64,000 nt of DNA from Serratia nematodiphila DZ0503SBS1 (GTDB taxonomy: Bacteria; Pseudomonadota; Gammaproteobacteria; Enterobacterales; Enterobacteriaceae), in contig NZ_JPUX01000001.1 of the NCBI RefSeq assembly GCF_000738675.1, positions 2,976,001 to 3,040,000 of the forward strand, given 5' to 3'. A program made the position numbers and the translations under genes. Under the pieces are notes generated by a model. The model worked only from the letters and a program-made list of their open reading frames with translations. It had not been told where the DNA came from and did not search any database. Shown one piece after another: positions 52,806 through 62,737 of this stretch. The first letter of the stretch is position 1; the number at the start of each line of letters is the position of its first letter.

Positions 52806-54029
52806 ATGGCCTTTTCTCAGGCAGTCAGCGGCTTGAACGCGGCAGCAACCAACCTGGACGTGATCGGTAACAACATCGCCAACTCCGCGACCGCGGGCTT
52901 CAAATCCGGCAGCGTCTCCTTTGCCGACATGTTCGCCGGTTCGCAGGTCGGGCTGGGCGTCAAAGTGTCCGGCATCACCCAAAACTTCAAGGGCGGCACC
53001 ACCACCGGCACCAGCCGCGCGCTGGATGTGGCCATCAACGGCAACGGTTTTTTCCGCATGCAGGATAAAGACGGCGGCATCTTCTATACCCGCAACGGCC
53101 AGTTCAAGCTGGACGAGAACCGCAACCTGACCAACATGCAGGGCCTGCAGCTGACCGGCTACCCGGCGGCCGGCTCTCCGCCGACCATCCAGCAGGGCGC
53201 CAACCCGGTGCCGCTGAGCATTCCTGAAGGCATGATGAACGCCAAGGCGTCCACCTCCGGCGAGATGGTGGCCAACCTGAAGTCCACCCATAAAGTGCCG
53301 GAGAACAAGACCTTCGATCCGACCAAACAGGACAGCTACAACTACGTCAACACCATCACCGCCTACGACTCGCTGGGCAACGCGCACAACATCAACGCCT
53401 ACTTCGTGAAGACAGCGGACAACAAGTGGCAGGTCTATACCCAGGACGGCAGCGCGGCGCCGGTTGATGCCGGCACCATGGAGTTCAGCACCAGCGGCAA
53501 TCTGGTGAAAACCACCAGCACCAACGGCGCGCCAGGCGAGTTCAGCATGGTGATCCCGATGGCCGCCAAAGACGGCGCGCCGGCGCAAAACTTCACCCTG
53601 AGCTTCGCCGGCAGCATGCAGCAGAACGTAGGCAGCGACTCGGTGAGCAAGGTGGCGCAGGACGGCTATGCCGCCGGTGAATACACCAACTTCCAAATTA
53701 ACAACGACGGCACCGTCGTTGGGATCTACTCCAACCAGCAGACTCAGGTGCTGGGCCAGATCGTCATGGCCAACTTCTCCAACCCGGAAGGGCTGGCGTC
53801 GCAGGGCGATAACGTTTGGCAGGAAACCGGCGCGTCCGGCCAGCCACGCGTTGGTCTGTCGGGCGGCGGCGGCTTCGGCAAGCTGACCAGCGGCGCGCTG
53901 GAGTCATCCAACGTCGATCTGAGCCAGGAGCTGGTGAACATGATCGTCGCACAGCGTAACTACCAGTCCAACGCCCAGACCATCAAGACGCAGGACTCCA
54001 TCCTGCAGACGCTGGTTAGCCTGCGCTGA
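52806..54029 (+). CDS. flgE: FlgE, hook protein
   Basis: 407 residues. MAFSQAVSGLNAAATNLDVIGNNIANSATAGFKSGSVSFADMFAGSQ at the N-terminus and LSQELVNMIVAQRNYQSNAQTIKTQDSILQTLVSLR at the C-terminus form the D0 helices; the middle is the surface domain. Polymerises into the universal joint. Similar in length to E. coli (402). Confidence 0.97.
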   Translation: MAFSQAVSGLNAAATNLDVIGNNIANSATAGFKSGSVSFADMFAGSQVGLGVKVSGITQNFKGGTTTGTSRALDVAINGNGFFRMQDKDGGIFYTRNGQFKLDENRNLTNMQGLQLTGYPAAGSPPTIQQGANPVPLSIPEGMMNAKASTSGEMVANLKSTHKVPENKTFDPTKQDSYNYVNTITAYDSLGNAHNINAYFVKTADNKWQVYTQDGSAAPVDAGTMEFSTSGNLVKTTSTNGAPGEFSMVIPMAAKDGAPAQNFTLSFAGSMQQNVGSDSVSKVAQDGYAAGEYTNFQINNDGTVVGIYSNQQTQVLGQIVMANFSNPEGLASQGDNVWQETGASGQPRVGLSGGGGFGKLTSGALESSNVDLSQELVNMIVAQRNYQSNAQTIKTQDSILQTLVSLR

Positions 54030-54041
54030 TAGGGCCGAGTT

Positions 54042-54797
54042 ATGGATCACGCGATTTATACCGCGATGGGCGCGGCGCGCCAAACGCTGGAACAGCAATC
54101 CATTACCGCCAACAACCTGGCCAATGCGTCGACGCCGGGCTTTCGCGCCCAGCTTGCCGCGTTGCGCGCGGTGCCGGTCGACGGTCCGAGCCTGGCGACA
54201 CGCACCTTGGTGACTGCCTCGACGCCGGGCGCCGACATGAGCCAGGGCGCGCTGAACTACACGGCGCGCCCGCTGGACGTGGCGCTGCAGCAGGATGGTT
54301 TTTTGGCGGTGAGCCTGCCGGGCGGCGGTGAGGCTTACACCCGCAACGGCAACATTCAGATTTCCTCCACCGGGCAGTTGACGGTGCAGGGGATGCCGCT
54401 GATGGGCGACGGCGGGCCGATCGAGGTGCCGCCGTCGGCGGAGATCACCATCGCGGCCGACGGCACCATTTCGGCGCTTAACGCCGGCGATCCGCCGAAC
54501 ACCATCGCGCAGATTGGCCGCCTGAAGCTGGTGAAGGCCGATGCGCGCGAAGTGATGCGCGGTGACGACGGGCTATTCCGCCTGACGCCGGAAACTCAAC
54601 AGCAGCGCGGCAATCAGTTGCAAAACGATCCGCAGGTGCGGGTGATGCCGGGCGTGCTGGAGGGCAGCAACGTCAAGCCGATGGAGACCATGGTCGACAT
54701 GATCGCCAACGCCCGCCGTTTTGAAATGCAAATGAAGGTCATCCACAGCGTGGATGAAAACGAACAGCGTGCCAACTCACTGCTCTCAGTGAGCTAA
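54042..54797 (+). CDS. flgF: FlgF, proximal rod protein
   Basis: 251 residues: MDHAIYTAMGAARQTLEQQSITANNLANASTPGFRAQL, a central QDGFLAVSLPGGGEAYTRNGNIQ strand typical of rod proteins, and a C-terminal LEGSNVKPMETMVDMIANARRFEMQMKVI. Twelve bases after flgE. Confidence 0.97.
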   Translation: MDHAIYTAMGAARQTLEQQSITANNLANASTPGFRAQLAALRAVPVDGPSLATRTLVTASTPGADMSQGALNYTARPLDVALQQDGFLAVSLPGGGEAYTRNGNIQISSTGQLTVQGMPLMGDGGPIEVPPSAEITIAADGTISALNAGDPPNTIAQIGRLKLVKADAREVMRGDDGLFRLTPETQQQRGNQLQNDPQVRVMPGVLEGSNVKPMETMVDMIANARRFEMQMKVIHSVDENEQRANSLLSVS

Positions 54798-54812
54798 GCA
54801 GCAAGGAAATAA

Positions 54813-55598
<786 letters not shown>

Positions 55599-55606
55599 TC
55601 TGTCCT

Positions 55607-55634
55607 TGACGGGCCCGGCATGCCGCGCCCGTCA
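55607..55634 (+). other. Intra-operon hairpin between flgG and flgH
   Basis: TGACGGGC (55607-55614) and GCCCGTCA (55627-55634) pair perfectly, with a further GGCATGCC inside the loop, and TTCTCTTTC follows. Perhaps a partial terminator or mRNA-processing structure that lowers ring-gene expression. Confidence 0.55.
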
Positions 55635-55663
55635 TTCTCTTTCGTGAAACAAAGGCGATACCC

Positions 55664-56383
55664 GTGGTAACCACATATTCGATGGCAATCCTGCCGCGGC
55701 AGGGACAACGCTGGCTGGCGGGAATGGTGATGCTGACGCTGAGCGGCTGCGCTTATATTCCGCACAAACCGCTGGTGGACGGCGCGACCACGGCGCAGCC
55801 CGCGCCGGCCAGCGCGCCGATGCCGAACGGCTCAATCTTCCAGACGGTGCAGCCGATGAACTACGGCTATCAGCCGCTGTTCGAAGACCGCCGGCCGCGC
55901 AACGTCGGCGACACCCTGACCATCGTGCTGCAGGAAAACGTCAGCGCCAGCAAAAGCTCCTCCGCCAACGCCAGCCGCAACGGCGCCAGCAAGTTCGGCG
56001 TCGCCACCTCGCCGCGTTACCTCGACGGCCTGTTGGGCAATGCGCGCGCCGATATGGACATTTCCGGCGACAGCACCTTCGGCGGCAAGGGCGGCGCCAA
56101 CGCCAACAACACCTTCAACGGCACCATTACGGTGACGGTCAACCAGGTGCTGGCCAACGGTAACCTGCACGTGGTGGGGGAAAAGCAGATCGCCATCAAC
56201 CAGGGCACCGAATTCATTCGTTTCTCCGGCGTCGTCAACCCGCGCACCATCAGCGGCAACAACTCGGTCACCTCGACGCAGGTGGCGGACGCGCGGATCG
56301 AATACGTCGGCAATGGCTATATCAACGAAGCGCAGACCATGGGCTGGCTGCAGCGCTTCTTCTTAAATGTTTCACCGTTCTAA
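55664..56383 (+). CDS. flgH: FlgH, L-ring lipoprotein
   Basis: 239 residues from a GTG with AAAGGCG six bases upstream. Lipoprotein signal with lipobox LSGC ([13 protein letters not shown]), then [42 protein letters not shown] and a C-terminal [29 protein letters not shown]. Forms the bushing in the outer membrane. Confidence 0.97.
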   Translation: MVTTYSMAILPRQGQRWLAGMVMLTLSGCAYIPHKPLVDGATTAQPAPASAPMPNGSIFQTVQPMNYGYQPLFEDRRPRNVGDTLTIVLQENVSASKSSSANASRNGASKFGVATSPRYLDGLLGNARADMDISGDSTFGGKGGANANNTFNGTITVTVNQVLANGNLHVVGEKQIAINQGTEFIRFSGVVNPRTISGNNSVTSTQVADARIEYVGNGYINEAQTMGWLQRFFLNVSPF

Positions 56384-56393
56384 GGATTGACTG

Positions 56394-57494
56394 ATGCTGA
56401 AAAAATGGTTTATCGCGCTGTGCGTCGGGCTGGTGTGCTTGCCGGCGGCGGCGGAGCGCATCCGCGATCTGGTGACGGTGCAGGGCGTGCGAGACAACGC
56501 CCTGATCGGCTACGGCCTGGTGGTGGGGCTGGACGGCTCCGGCGACCAGACCATGCAGACGCCGTTCACCACCCAAAGCCTGAGCAACATGCTGTCGCAG
56601 CTGGGCATCACCGTGCCGCCGGGCACCAACATGCAGCTGAAAAACGTGGCGGCGGTGATGGTGACCGCCAAACTGCCGCCGTTCTCGCGCGCCGGGCAGA
56701 ACATCGACGTGGTGGTCTCATCAATGGGCAACGCCAAGAGCCTGCGCGGCGGCACCCTGCTGATGACGCCGCTGAAAGGCGTGGATAACCAGGTCTATGC
56801 GCTGGCGCAGGGCAACGTACTGGTCGGCGGCGCGGGCGCGGCGGCCGGCGGCAGCAGCGTGCAGGTCAACCAGTTGGCGGGCGGGCGCATCAGCAACGGC
56901 GCCACCATCGAGCGCGAGCTGCCGACCACCTTCGGCAGCGGCGGCGTACTCAACCTGCAGCTGAACGACGAAGACTTCACGCTGGCGCAGCAGATCAGCG
57001 ACGCCATCAACCGCCAACGCGGCGGCGGCACCGCGACGCCGCTCGACGCCCGCACGATCCAGGTGCTGGTGCCGCAGGGCAACAGCTCTCAGGTGCGCTT
57101 CCTGGCGGAGATTCAGAACATCACCGTCAACGTCGGGGCGATGGACGCCAAGGTGATCATCAACTCGCGCACCGGGTCGGTGGTGATGAACCGCGATGTG
57201 ATCCTCGATTCCTGCGCTGTCGCCCAGGGCAACCTGTCGGTGGTGGTCGATCGGCAGAACACCGTCAGCCAACCGACGACGCCGTTCGGCGGCGGCCAGA
57301 CGGTGGTGACGCCAAACACCCAGATCTCGGTGCAACAGCAGGGCGGGTCGCTGCAGAAGGTGAACGCCAGCGCCAACCTGAACAACGTCATTCGCGCGCT
57401 GAACGCGCTGGGCGCCACGCCTATCGATCTGATGTCGATCCTGCAGGCGATGCAGAGCGCCGGCTGCCTGCGCGCCAAGCTGGAAATCATCTGA
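56394..57494 (+). CDS. flgI: FlgI, P-ring protein
   Basis: 366 residues with a signal peptide ([20 protein letters not shown]). The mature start [33 protein letters not shown] and the ending [31 protein letters not shown] are characteristic. Assembles around the rod at the peptidoglycan layer. Stop overlaps the flgJ start. Confidence 0.97.
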   Translation: MLKKWFIALCVGLVCLPAAAERIRDLVTVQGVRDNALIGYGLVVGLDGSGDQTMQTPFTTQSLSNMLSQLGITVPPGTNMQLKNVAAVMVTAKLPPFSRAGQNIDVVVSSMGNAKSLRGGTLLMTPLKGVDNQVYALAQGNVLVGGAGAAAGGSSVQVNQLAGGRISNGATIERELPTTFGSGGVLNLQLNDEDFTLAQQISDAINRQRGGGTATPLDARTIQVLVPQGNSSQVRFLAEIQNITVNVGAMDAKVIINSRTGSVVMNRDVILDSCAVAQGNLSVVVDRQNTVSQPTTPFGGGQTVVTPNTQISVQQQGGSLQKVNASANLNNVIRALNALGATPIDLMSILQAMQSAGCLRAKLEII

Positions 57495-58438
57495 TGGCGG
57501 GCGATCTGATGGCGATGTCGGGCGCGGCCTATGACGCCCAGGCGCTGAACGGCCTGAAGCGCGACGCGGCGGCCGACCCGCAGGGCAACCTCAAGCAGGT
57601 GGCGCAGCAGGTGGAAGGCATGTTCGTGCAGATGATGCTGAAAAGCATGCGTTCCGCCTTGCCGCAGGACGGGGTGTTGAGCAGCGATCAAACGCGGCTC
57701 TATACCTCGATGTACGATCAGCAAATCGCCCAGCAGATGTCGCAAAAAGGGCTGGGGCTGGCCGACATGATGGTCAAGCAGATGAGCAACGCCAATACGG
57801 TGCCGAGCGAAACCGCGGGCTTGTCGCCGATGGCGCTGGACAACGAGGTGCTGCAAACGCTGCCGAACCAGGCGCTGGAGCAGATGGTGCGCCGGGCGAT
57901 GCCGAAAGCCCCGCCGGCCGCCGCGCCGCTGTCGCTCAACAACGGCAACTTCGTCGCTCGTCTGTCGATACCGGCGAAGGTCGCCAGCCAGCAGAGCGGC
58001 ATTCCGCATCAGCTGATCGTCGCGCAGGCGGCGCTGGAATCCGGCTGGGGGCAGCGCGAGATCCCAACCTCAGACGGCACGCCGAGCTACAACCTGTTCG
58101 GCATCAAGGCCGGCGGCAGCTGGAGCGGGCCGGTGACGGAGATCACCACCACCGAGTTCGAACAGGGCGCGGCGAAGAAGGTGAAGGCGAAGTTCCGCGT
58201 CTACGGCTCGTACGTCGAAGCGATCGCCGATTACGTCAAACTGCTGACCAACAACCCGCGCTACGCCGACGTGGCCGCCGCGCGCAGCCCGGAGCAGGCG
58301 GCGCATGCGCTGCAGCGCGCCGGGTACGCCACCGATCCCCAGTACGCCAGCAAGTTGGTCAGCGTGATTCAGCAGATGAAGAGCGCGGGGGAGCAGGCGG
58401 TGAAAGCTTACACCCACGATCTGAAAGATTTGTTCTAA
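57494..58438 (+). CDS. flgJ: FlgJ, rod cap and peptidoglycan hydrolase
   Basis: 314 residues. N-terminal rod-cap domain (VAQQVEGMFVQMMLKSMRSALP, LYTSMYDQQIAQQMSQKGLGLADMMV) and a C-terminal GH73 glucosaminidase domain (PHQLIVAQAALESGWGQREIPTS with the catalytic glutamate, YNLFGIKAGGSWSG, FRVYGSYVEAIADYVKLLTNNPRY). Opens the cell wall for the rod. Confidence 0.96.
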   Translation: MAGDLMAMSGAAYDAQALNGLKRDAAADPQGNLKQVAQQVEGMFVQMMLKSMRSALPQDGVLSSDQTRLYTSMYDQQIAQQMSQKGLGLADMMVKQMSNANTVPSETAGLSPMALDNEVLQTLPNQALEQMVRRAMPKAPPAAAPLSLNNGNFVARLSIPAKVASQQSGIPHQLIVAQAALESGWGQREIPTSDGTPSYNLFGIKAGGSWSGPVTEITTTEFEQGAAKKVKAKFRVYGSYVEAIADYVKLLTNNPRYADVAAARSPEQAAHALQRAGYATDPQYASKLVSVIQQMKSAGEQAVKAYTHDLKDLF

Positions 58439-58536
58439 ATCCCCGTCATTCTTGACGCCGCTGCGGCGCCAATTATTTAGGGGATAGGCGGTAATGAAGG
58501 CTCGCTGGATGCTGACCGCGTTACCGCTTTTTTTCC

Positions 58537-58563
58537 TCAAGTTCTTCTCATTTTTGCCGATAA
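58537..58563 (+). promoter_or_regulatory. Sigma-28 promoter of flgKL
   Basis: TCAAGTTC (58537-58544), 11 bases, GCCGATAA (58556-58563): 14 of 16 consensus positions with a perfect -10, 82 bases before flgK. Confidence 0.85.
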
Positions 58564-58644
58564 CCGAAACAGGCTGAGCGAACAGGCTCAGCAGCTCAAT
58601 TAAGAACCCTGTGGGCCACCGGCGCCGCAGCATAAGGAATTCCG

Positions 58645-60294
58645 ATGTCCAATAGCTTAATCAATACCGCGATGAGCGGGCTGAATGCGGCTCAGGTGGC
58701 GCTCAGTACCGTCAGCAACAACATCTCCAACTACAACGTGGCGGGCTACAACCGCCAGACCGCGATCCTGGCGCAGAACGGCGGCATGGCCACCATGAGC
58801 GGCTTTATCGGCAACGGCGTGACCGTCACCAGCGTCAACCGCGAGTACAACCAGTTCATCACCAACCAGCTGCGCGGCGCACAAAGCGCGTTCGGGGCGC
58901 AAAATGCCTATTACGAGAAGATTTCACAGATCGACAACCTGTTGGCGAGCAAGACCAACCCGCTGTCGACCAACATGCAGGACTTCTTCACCAACCTGCA
59001 GAACCTGGTGAGCAACGCCGGTGACGACGCCGCGCGCCAGACGGTGCTGGGCAAGGCTAACGGCCTGGTGAACCAGTTCAACAACACTGATAAATTCCTG
59101 CGCGACATGGATAACGGCGTTAATCAACAGATCAGCGATACGGCGCAGCAGATCAACAGCTACGGCCAACAGATCGCCAAACTGAACGACGAGATCACCC
59201 GTTTGCGCGGCAGCGCCGCCGGCGAGCCGAATGCGTTGCTGGATCAGCGCGATCAGCTGGTCACCGAATTGAATCAGCTGGTGGGCGTACAGGTCACGCA
59301 ACAGGACGGCGACGCCTATACCGTCTCCTTCGCCAACGGCTTGACCCTGGTGCAGGGCAGCAACACCTATCAGGTGGAAGCCGTGCCTTCCAGCAGCGAT
59401 CCTTCCCGTCTGACTATCGGCTATAACCGCGGCAACGGCGCCAGCGAAGTGCCGGAAGGCCAGATCACCAGCGGCACGCTGAGCGGTGTGCTGAAATTCC
59501 GCAGCGAAACGCTGGACGGCGTGCGCAATCAACTGGGCCAGTTGGCGCTGGCGATGGCGGACAGCTTTAACCAGCAGCATCGCGCCGGCTTCGATCTGAA
59601 CGGCGATGCGGGCGGCGACTTCTTCAGCTTCAGCGGCGGCCGGGTGGTGGATAACACCCGCAACACCGGCGACGCGTCGCTGTCGGTCTCTTACACCGAT
59701 ACCGGCAAGGTGAAGGCCAACGATTATCGCGTCGAGTTCGACGGCAGCAGCTGGCAGGTGAGCCGCCTGCCGGACAACGTGAAAGTCAACGCGACGCCGG
59801 GCACCAGCGCCGACGGCAAGCCGACGCTGAACTTCGACGGGTTGGAAGTGAGCATCGACGGCAATGCGCAGGCCAAAGACAGCTTCACCGTGAAGCCGGT
59901 CAGCGACGTGGCGGGCAATCTGAAAGTGGCCATCACCGATTCGTCCAAGATCGCCGCCGCCGGTAAAGACGACAGCGGCCGCGGCGATAACGAAAACGCC
60001 AAGAAGCTGCTGGATCTGCAAACCAAAAACCTGGTGGACGGCAAGGCGACCCTGAGCGGCGCTTACGCCGGCATCGTCAGCGGCGTCGGCAACCAGACCG
60101 CTGCCGCCAAGGCTATCGCCACCTCGCAGGCCAAGATCGTCACGCAGCTGGGCGCGCAACAGCAGTCGATGTCCGGCGTCAACCTTGACGAAGAGTATGG
60201 CGAGCTGCTGCGTTTCCAGCAGTACTACATGGCCAACGCGCAGGTGATTCAGACCGCCAGCTCGCTGTTCGACGCGCTGCTGAATATTCGTTGA
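58645..60294 (+). CDS. flgK: FlgK, hook-filament junction protein 1
   Basis: 549 residues. MSNSLINTAMSGLNAAQVALSTVSNNISNYNVAGYNRQTAIL and a C-terminal VNLDEEYGELLRFQQYYMANAQVIQTASSLFDALLNIR are typical. Sits between hook and filament; exported with FlgN. Confidence 0.97.
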   Translation: MSNSLINTAMSGLNAAQVALSTVSNNISNYNVAGYNRQTAILAQNGGMATMSGFIGNGVTVTSVNREYNQFITNQLRGAQSAFGAQNAYYEKISQIDNLLASKTNPLSTNMQDFFTNLQNLVSNAGDDAARQTVLGKANGLVNQFNNTDKFLRDMDNGVNQQISDTAQQINSYGQQIAKLNDEITRLRGSAAGEPNALLDQRDQLVTELNQLVGVQVTQQDGDAYTVSFANGLTLVQGSNTYQVEAVPSSSDPSRLTIGYNRGNGASEVPEGQITSGTLSGVLKFRSETLDGVRNQLGQLALAMADSFNQQHRAGFDLNGDAGGDFFSFSGGRVVDNTRNTGDASLSVSYTDTGKVKANDYRVEFDGSSWQVSRLPDNVKVNATPGTSADGKPTLNFDGLEVSIDGNAQAKDSFTVKPVSDVAGNLKVAITDSSKIAAAGKDDSGRGDNENAKKLLDLQTKNLVDGKATLSGAYAGIVSGVGNQTAAAKAIATSQAKIVTQLGAQQQSMSGVNLDEEYGELLRFQQYYMANAQVIQTASSLFDALLNIR

Positions 60295-60353
60295 TTTCAT
60301 TGTTAATCGGCGCCGATAACGGCGCCGGTCGCTCAGAGTAAGGAACCCACAGC

Positions 60354-61313
60354 ATGCGCATGAGCACCAGCATGATGTACCAACAGAACATGAACGGCAT
60401 CACAGGCAACCAGTCGCTGTTCATGAAGGCGGCCGAGCAGCTTTCCTCGGGCAAGCGGGTGATCAACCCGTCCGACGATCCGCTGGCGGCGTCGCGCGCG
60501 GTGATGTTGTCGCAATCGCAGGCGGAAAACAGCCAGTACACGCTGGCGCGCACCTTCGCTCGTCAGAACGTGTCGATGGAAGAAACGGTATTGGCCGGTG
60601 CGACCTCCACCATCGCGGACATGAAGGCGTTGATCGTCAACGCCGGCGGCACCGAAAGCGATAACGATCGCCAGTCGCTGGCCACCCAGCTGCAGGGGTT
60701 GAAAGATCAGCTGCTGAACCAGGCCAACAGCACCGACGGCAACGGCCGCTATATGTTCGGCGGGTATGTGAACGACAAGGCGCCGTTCGTCGACAACGGC
60801 GGCACCGTCAGTTACCAGGGCGGCGACAAGACGGTTGAGCAGAAAGTGGACGCTAACCGCACCATGACCATCGGCCATACCGGCAACGCGGTGTTCATGT
60901 CGTTGACCAGCAATCCGAAGCCCGAGCCGGACGGCAGCGCGCCGGTCAGCAACATATTCGAGAGCATCGATATTGCGCTGAACGCGCTGAAAACCCCGCT
61001 GCAGGACGCCGACGAGGCCACCAAGCAGCAGGTGAACGATGCGCTGGCGAAAGCCAACCGCGGTCTGGACAACTCCTACAACAACGTGCTGAGCGTGCGC
61101 GCCGAGCTGGGCAGCCAGCTGCAGGAGATGGATCAGTTGGACAGCATCGGTAAAGAGCGTGACATGACCAACCAGATCCAGATGAGCGCGCTGACGGATG
61201 CCGACCTGGCCGAGTCTATCTCGTCCTACTTCATGCAGCAGGCGGCGCTGCAGGCGTCGTACAAAACCTTCAGCGATATGCAGGGCATGTCGTTGTTCCA
61301 GATGAATCGTTAA
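60354..61313 (+). CDS. flgL: FlgL, hook-filament junction protein 3
   Basis: 319 residues: MRMSTSMMYQQNMNGITGNQSLFMKAAEQLSSGKRVINPSDDPLAASRAVMLSQ, TDGNGRYMFGGYVNDKAPF and a final QQAALQASYKTFSDMQGMSLFQMNR. Joins FlgK to flagellin. AAGGAA lies nine bases upstream. Followed by a structured 3' region with two hairpin terminators. Confidence 0.97.
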   Translation: MRMSTSMMYQQNMNGITGNQSLFMKAAEQLSSGKRVINPSDDPLAASRAVMLSQSQAENSQYTLARTFARQNVSMEETVLAGATSTIADMKALIVNAGGTESDNDRQSLATQLQGLKDQLLNQANSTDGNGRYMFGGYVNDKAPFVDNGGTVSYQGGDKTVEQKVDANRTMTIGHTGNAVFMSLTSNPKPEPDGSAPVSNIFESIDIALNALKTPLQDADEATKQQVNDALAKANRGLDNSYNNVLSVRAELGSQLQEMDQLDSIGKERDMTNQIQMSALTDADLAESISSYFMQQAALQASYKTFSDMQGMSLFQMNR

Positions 61314-61322
61314 GAGCAATAC

Positions 61323-61347
61323 CCCGTTGCCTGACCGCGACGGGTTT
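61323..61347 (+). terminator. First hairpin after flgL
   Basis: CCCGTTGC (61323-61330) and GCGACGGG (61337-61344) form an 8-bp stem with one G-T pair, then TTT. A modest terminator ten bases past the flgL stop. Confidence 0.55.
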
Positions 61348-61349
61348 CC

Positions 61350-61471
61350 CTTTAGTGCGCTTAGAAAACGCCTTCTCCGCCCCGCGGGGAGGGAGGCTTC
61401 TTGAAACCGGGCGCACTCGTTTGGCGCGTCGCTCGTTCTCCCACTACTGACTGAGTGACGCGCCTTTTTTT
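61350..61471 (+). ncRNA. Candidate flgL 3'-UTR small RNA (FlgO-like position)
   Basis: The segment has nested pairing: AGTGCGC near 61354 with GCGCACT near 61411, and a GC-rich CTCC...GGAG piece inside. It ends in a strong intrinsic terminator. In E. coli the FlgO small RNA comes from the flgL 3' UTR; this is the same location. No sequence similarity to FlgO is claimed. Confidence 0.4.
61423..61471 (+). terminator. Strong intrinsic terminator downstream of flgL
   Basis: GGCGCGTCGCTC (61423-61434) pairs with GAGTGACGCGCC (61453-61464) with one mismatch, followed by seven T. It is the best intrinsic terminator in the flagellar region and ends the flgKL transcript. Confidence 0.85.
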
Positions 61472-61638
61472 GTCTGCGTGTTCCCCATTCACCTTAAGCC
61501 TTAGCGGAAAGGCACGCCGCGATCGTTGCCGGACCCTTTAGTGCATTGACCGCCTATGTTGACAAAGGCTGAGGCCGGCGCCGCTCATCCGTTGCATTTC
61601 TGCTCTGGCCAGTTCTCTCAACATAGGTCGATCTCCTG
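61472..61638. repeat. Spacer with a 10-bp distant inverted repeat
   Basis: CCTATGTTGA at 61553-61562 is repeated inverted as TCAACATAGG at 61618-61627, 55 bases apart. No gene in between. May be remnants of a small mobile element or a fold-back RNA; nothing else supports either. Confidence 0.4.
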
Positions 61639-61905
61639 TTAACGCGACTTGGCGTTATTTTTAGGGCTGTTGTTTTCGATTTGAGGCTTGCGGCTCTCAT
61701 TGAACAGCCACCGTATTGGCGTATAGAGGCACTCGGCCAACTTCCATGAGCCAAATAAAGTAAACGGGATGATGACGAAACTATCGACGCCAGGCGGAAG
61801 AACAAATAATTCCCAGGAAAAGCCCAGCGTATTTAAAATAGTGCTCATGATCAAAAGGGCGATGCCGCTGATGAATAAATCACTCAGCTGGAATTTTATC
61901 TTCAT
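61639..61905 (-). CDS. Small membrane protein, unknown
   Basis: 88 residues from the ATG at 61905 (GGTG five bases before it; an in-frame start 20 codons earlier is less likely). Two hydrophobic segments (about residues 9-25 and 33-52), an aromatic loop (GSWKLAECLYTPIRWLFNE) and a basic, Asn-rich tail. No family recognised. It is in the accessory gap between flgL and fliR. Confidence 0.6.
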   Translation of the reverse strand: MKIKFQLSDLFISGIALLIMSTILNTLGFSWELFVLPPGVDSFVIIPFTLFGSWKLAECLYTPIRWLFNESRKPQIENNSPKNNAKSR

Positions 61906-62244
61906 GTTTACACCGATTATATTTGAGCGAGGCTTGCAGCGTGCTGTCTGCAAGGTTTCTTCCAATATAACGCTGGGGGAGTAAGGTGAGAAATCGATTT
62001 TTCTTGTCAGTGAATAAATAAGGGGTGTGAGTAAATTAAATCATTAATACATTGTTTTTAAATTTAACGCGGCAGTCAGGGTGATGTGGCGCGTTATTTC
62101 CTTCCTAAGAATAAAGTACACCGGCACGGTTTGCCGGCGAGTGATGAGTGTGGGTCCCGGGCTGCCGATGCGGCGCCGCGTCGAATGACGTTGCAGAAGC
62201 CGGATAGGGGGCAACCCGGAATTTTTGCTACAGGTCCTGCGCGA
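61906..62244. other. Non-coding spacer
   Basis: No gene with support. It holds a short stem (CCGGCA at 62121-62126, TGCCGG at 62132-62137) and AT-rich stretches around 62000-62080 that could carry promoters for the 88-residue gene. Confidence 0.5.
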
Positions 62245-62379
62245 TTATTTCTTTTTCTTCACCACTTTCCATTTTCCGCCATCGCTGGTCTCGGTGAAGG
62301 AAACTCTAAACTTGTTGCTTTTCCAGTGGGTCAAACCGAATAATCGGCGTGCCTTGCGGTTGCTTTTTGCTTTAATCAT
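62245..62379 (-). CDS. Very basic 44-residue protein, unknown
   Basis: From the ATG at 62379 with AGGAG seven bases upstream. The peptide has 13 lysines and 5 arginines in 44 residues, with SNRKARRLFGLTHWKSNKF in the first half and GGKWKVVKKKK at the end. The high charge suggests nucleic-acid or ribosome contact. No known family. The ribosome binding site and composition support a real gene despite its size. Confidence 0.55.
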   Translation of the reverse strand: MIKAKSNRKARRLFGLTHWKSNKFRVSFTETSDGGKWKVVKKKK

Positions 62380-62737
62380 GATCTCGCTCCTGTAGTTAGC
62401 AAAGGTCGATGCTGCGCCCTGCAGCCGGCAGGCTGCCGGACGCATTTATTCAGGGTGTAAGTTATCTGCCGCGCATTTGACTCTGCGTGGCTGCGTTATT
62501 TTATTTTTCTCTAATCAATAAGTTTATATTATCGCCATGGGTGACTGACGGGGTGCTGGCGATATTTTTTCTACCGGGTCTATTTTAGGTCGGGGTTTTA
62601 TTTATTCAAGCCGCCGGAGACATTTGAACCTTAATCCGGATAAAAGGCGTTTCTCAGGCTTTTGTCCCAATAAAACGGTTTTATTGCCATTTTGTCTCAG
62701 GCGGAAGAGGGGGGGAAGGAAGGGGCCGCACAGGGGC
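62380..62737. other. Non-coding spacer upstream of the 44-codon gene and downstream of fliR
   Basis: No gene found. CAATAAAAC (62668-62676) and GTTTTATTG (62678-62686) form a near-perfect palindrome 51 bases past the fliR stop, possibly a fliR-side terminator or a regulator site. Confidence 0.45.

Noticed and set aside
60309..60326. GGCGCC repeat containing GCCGATAA between flgK and flgL, looking like a sigma-28 -10 box
   Set aside because: No -35 match 11 bases upstream (GATTTCAT); the motif is explained by the GGCGCC palindrome.
61554..61805. 83-codon minus-strand frame overlapping the 88-residue membrane protein
   Set aside because: Ser/Arg-rich, no domain, in a different frame over a better gene.
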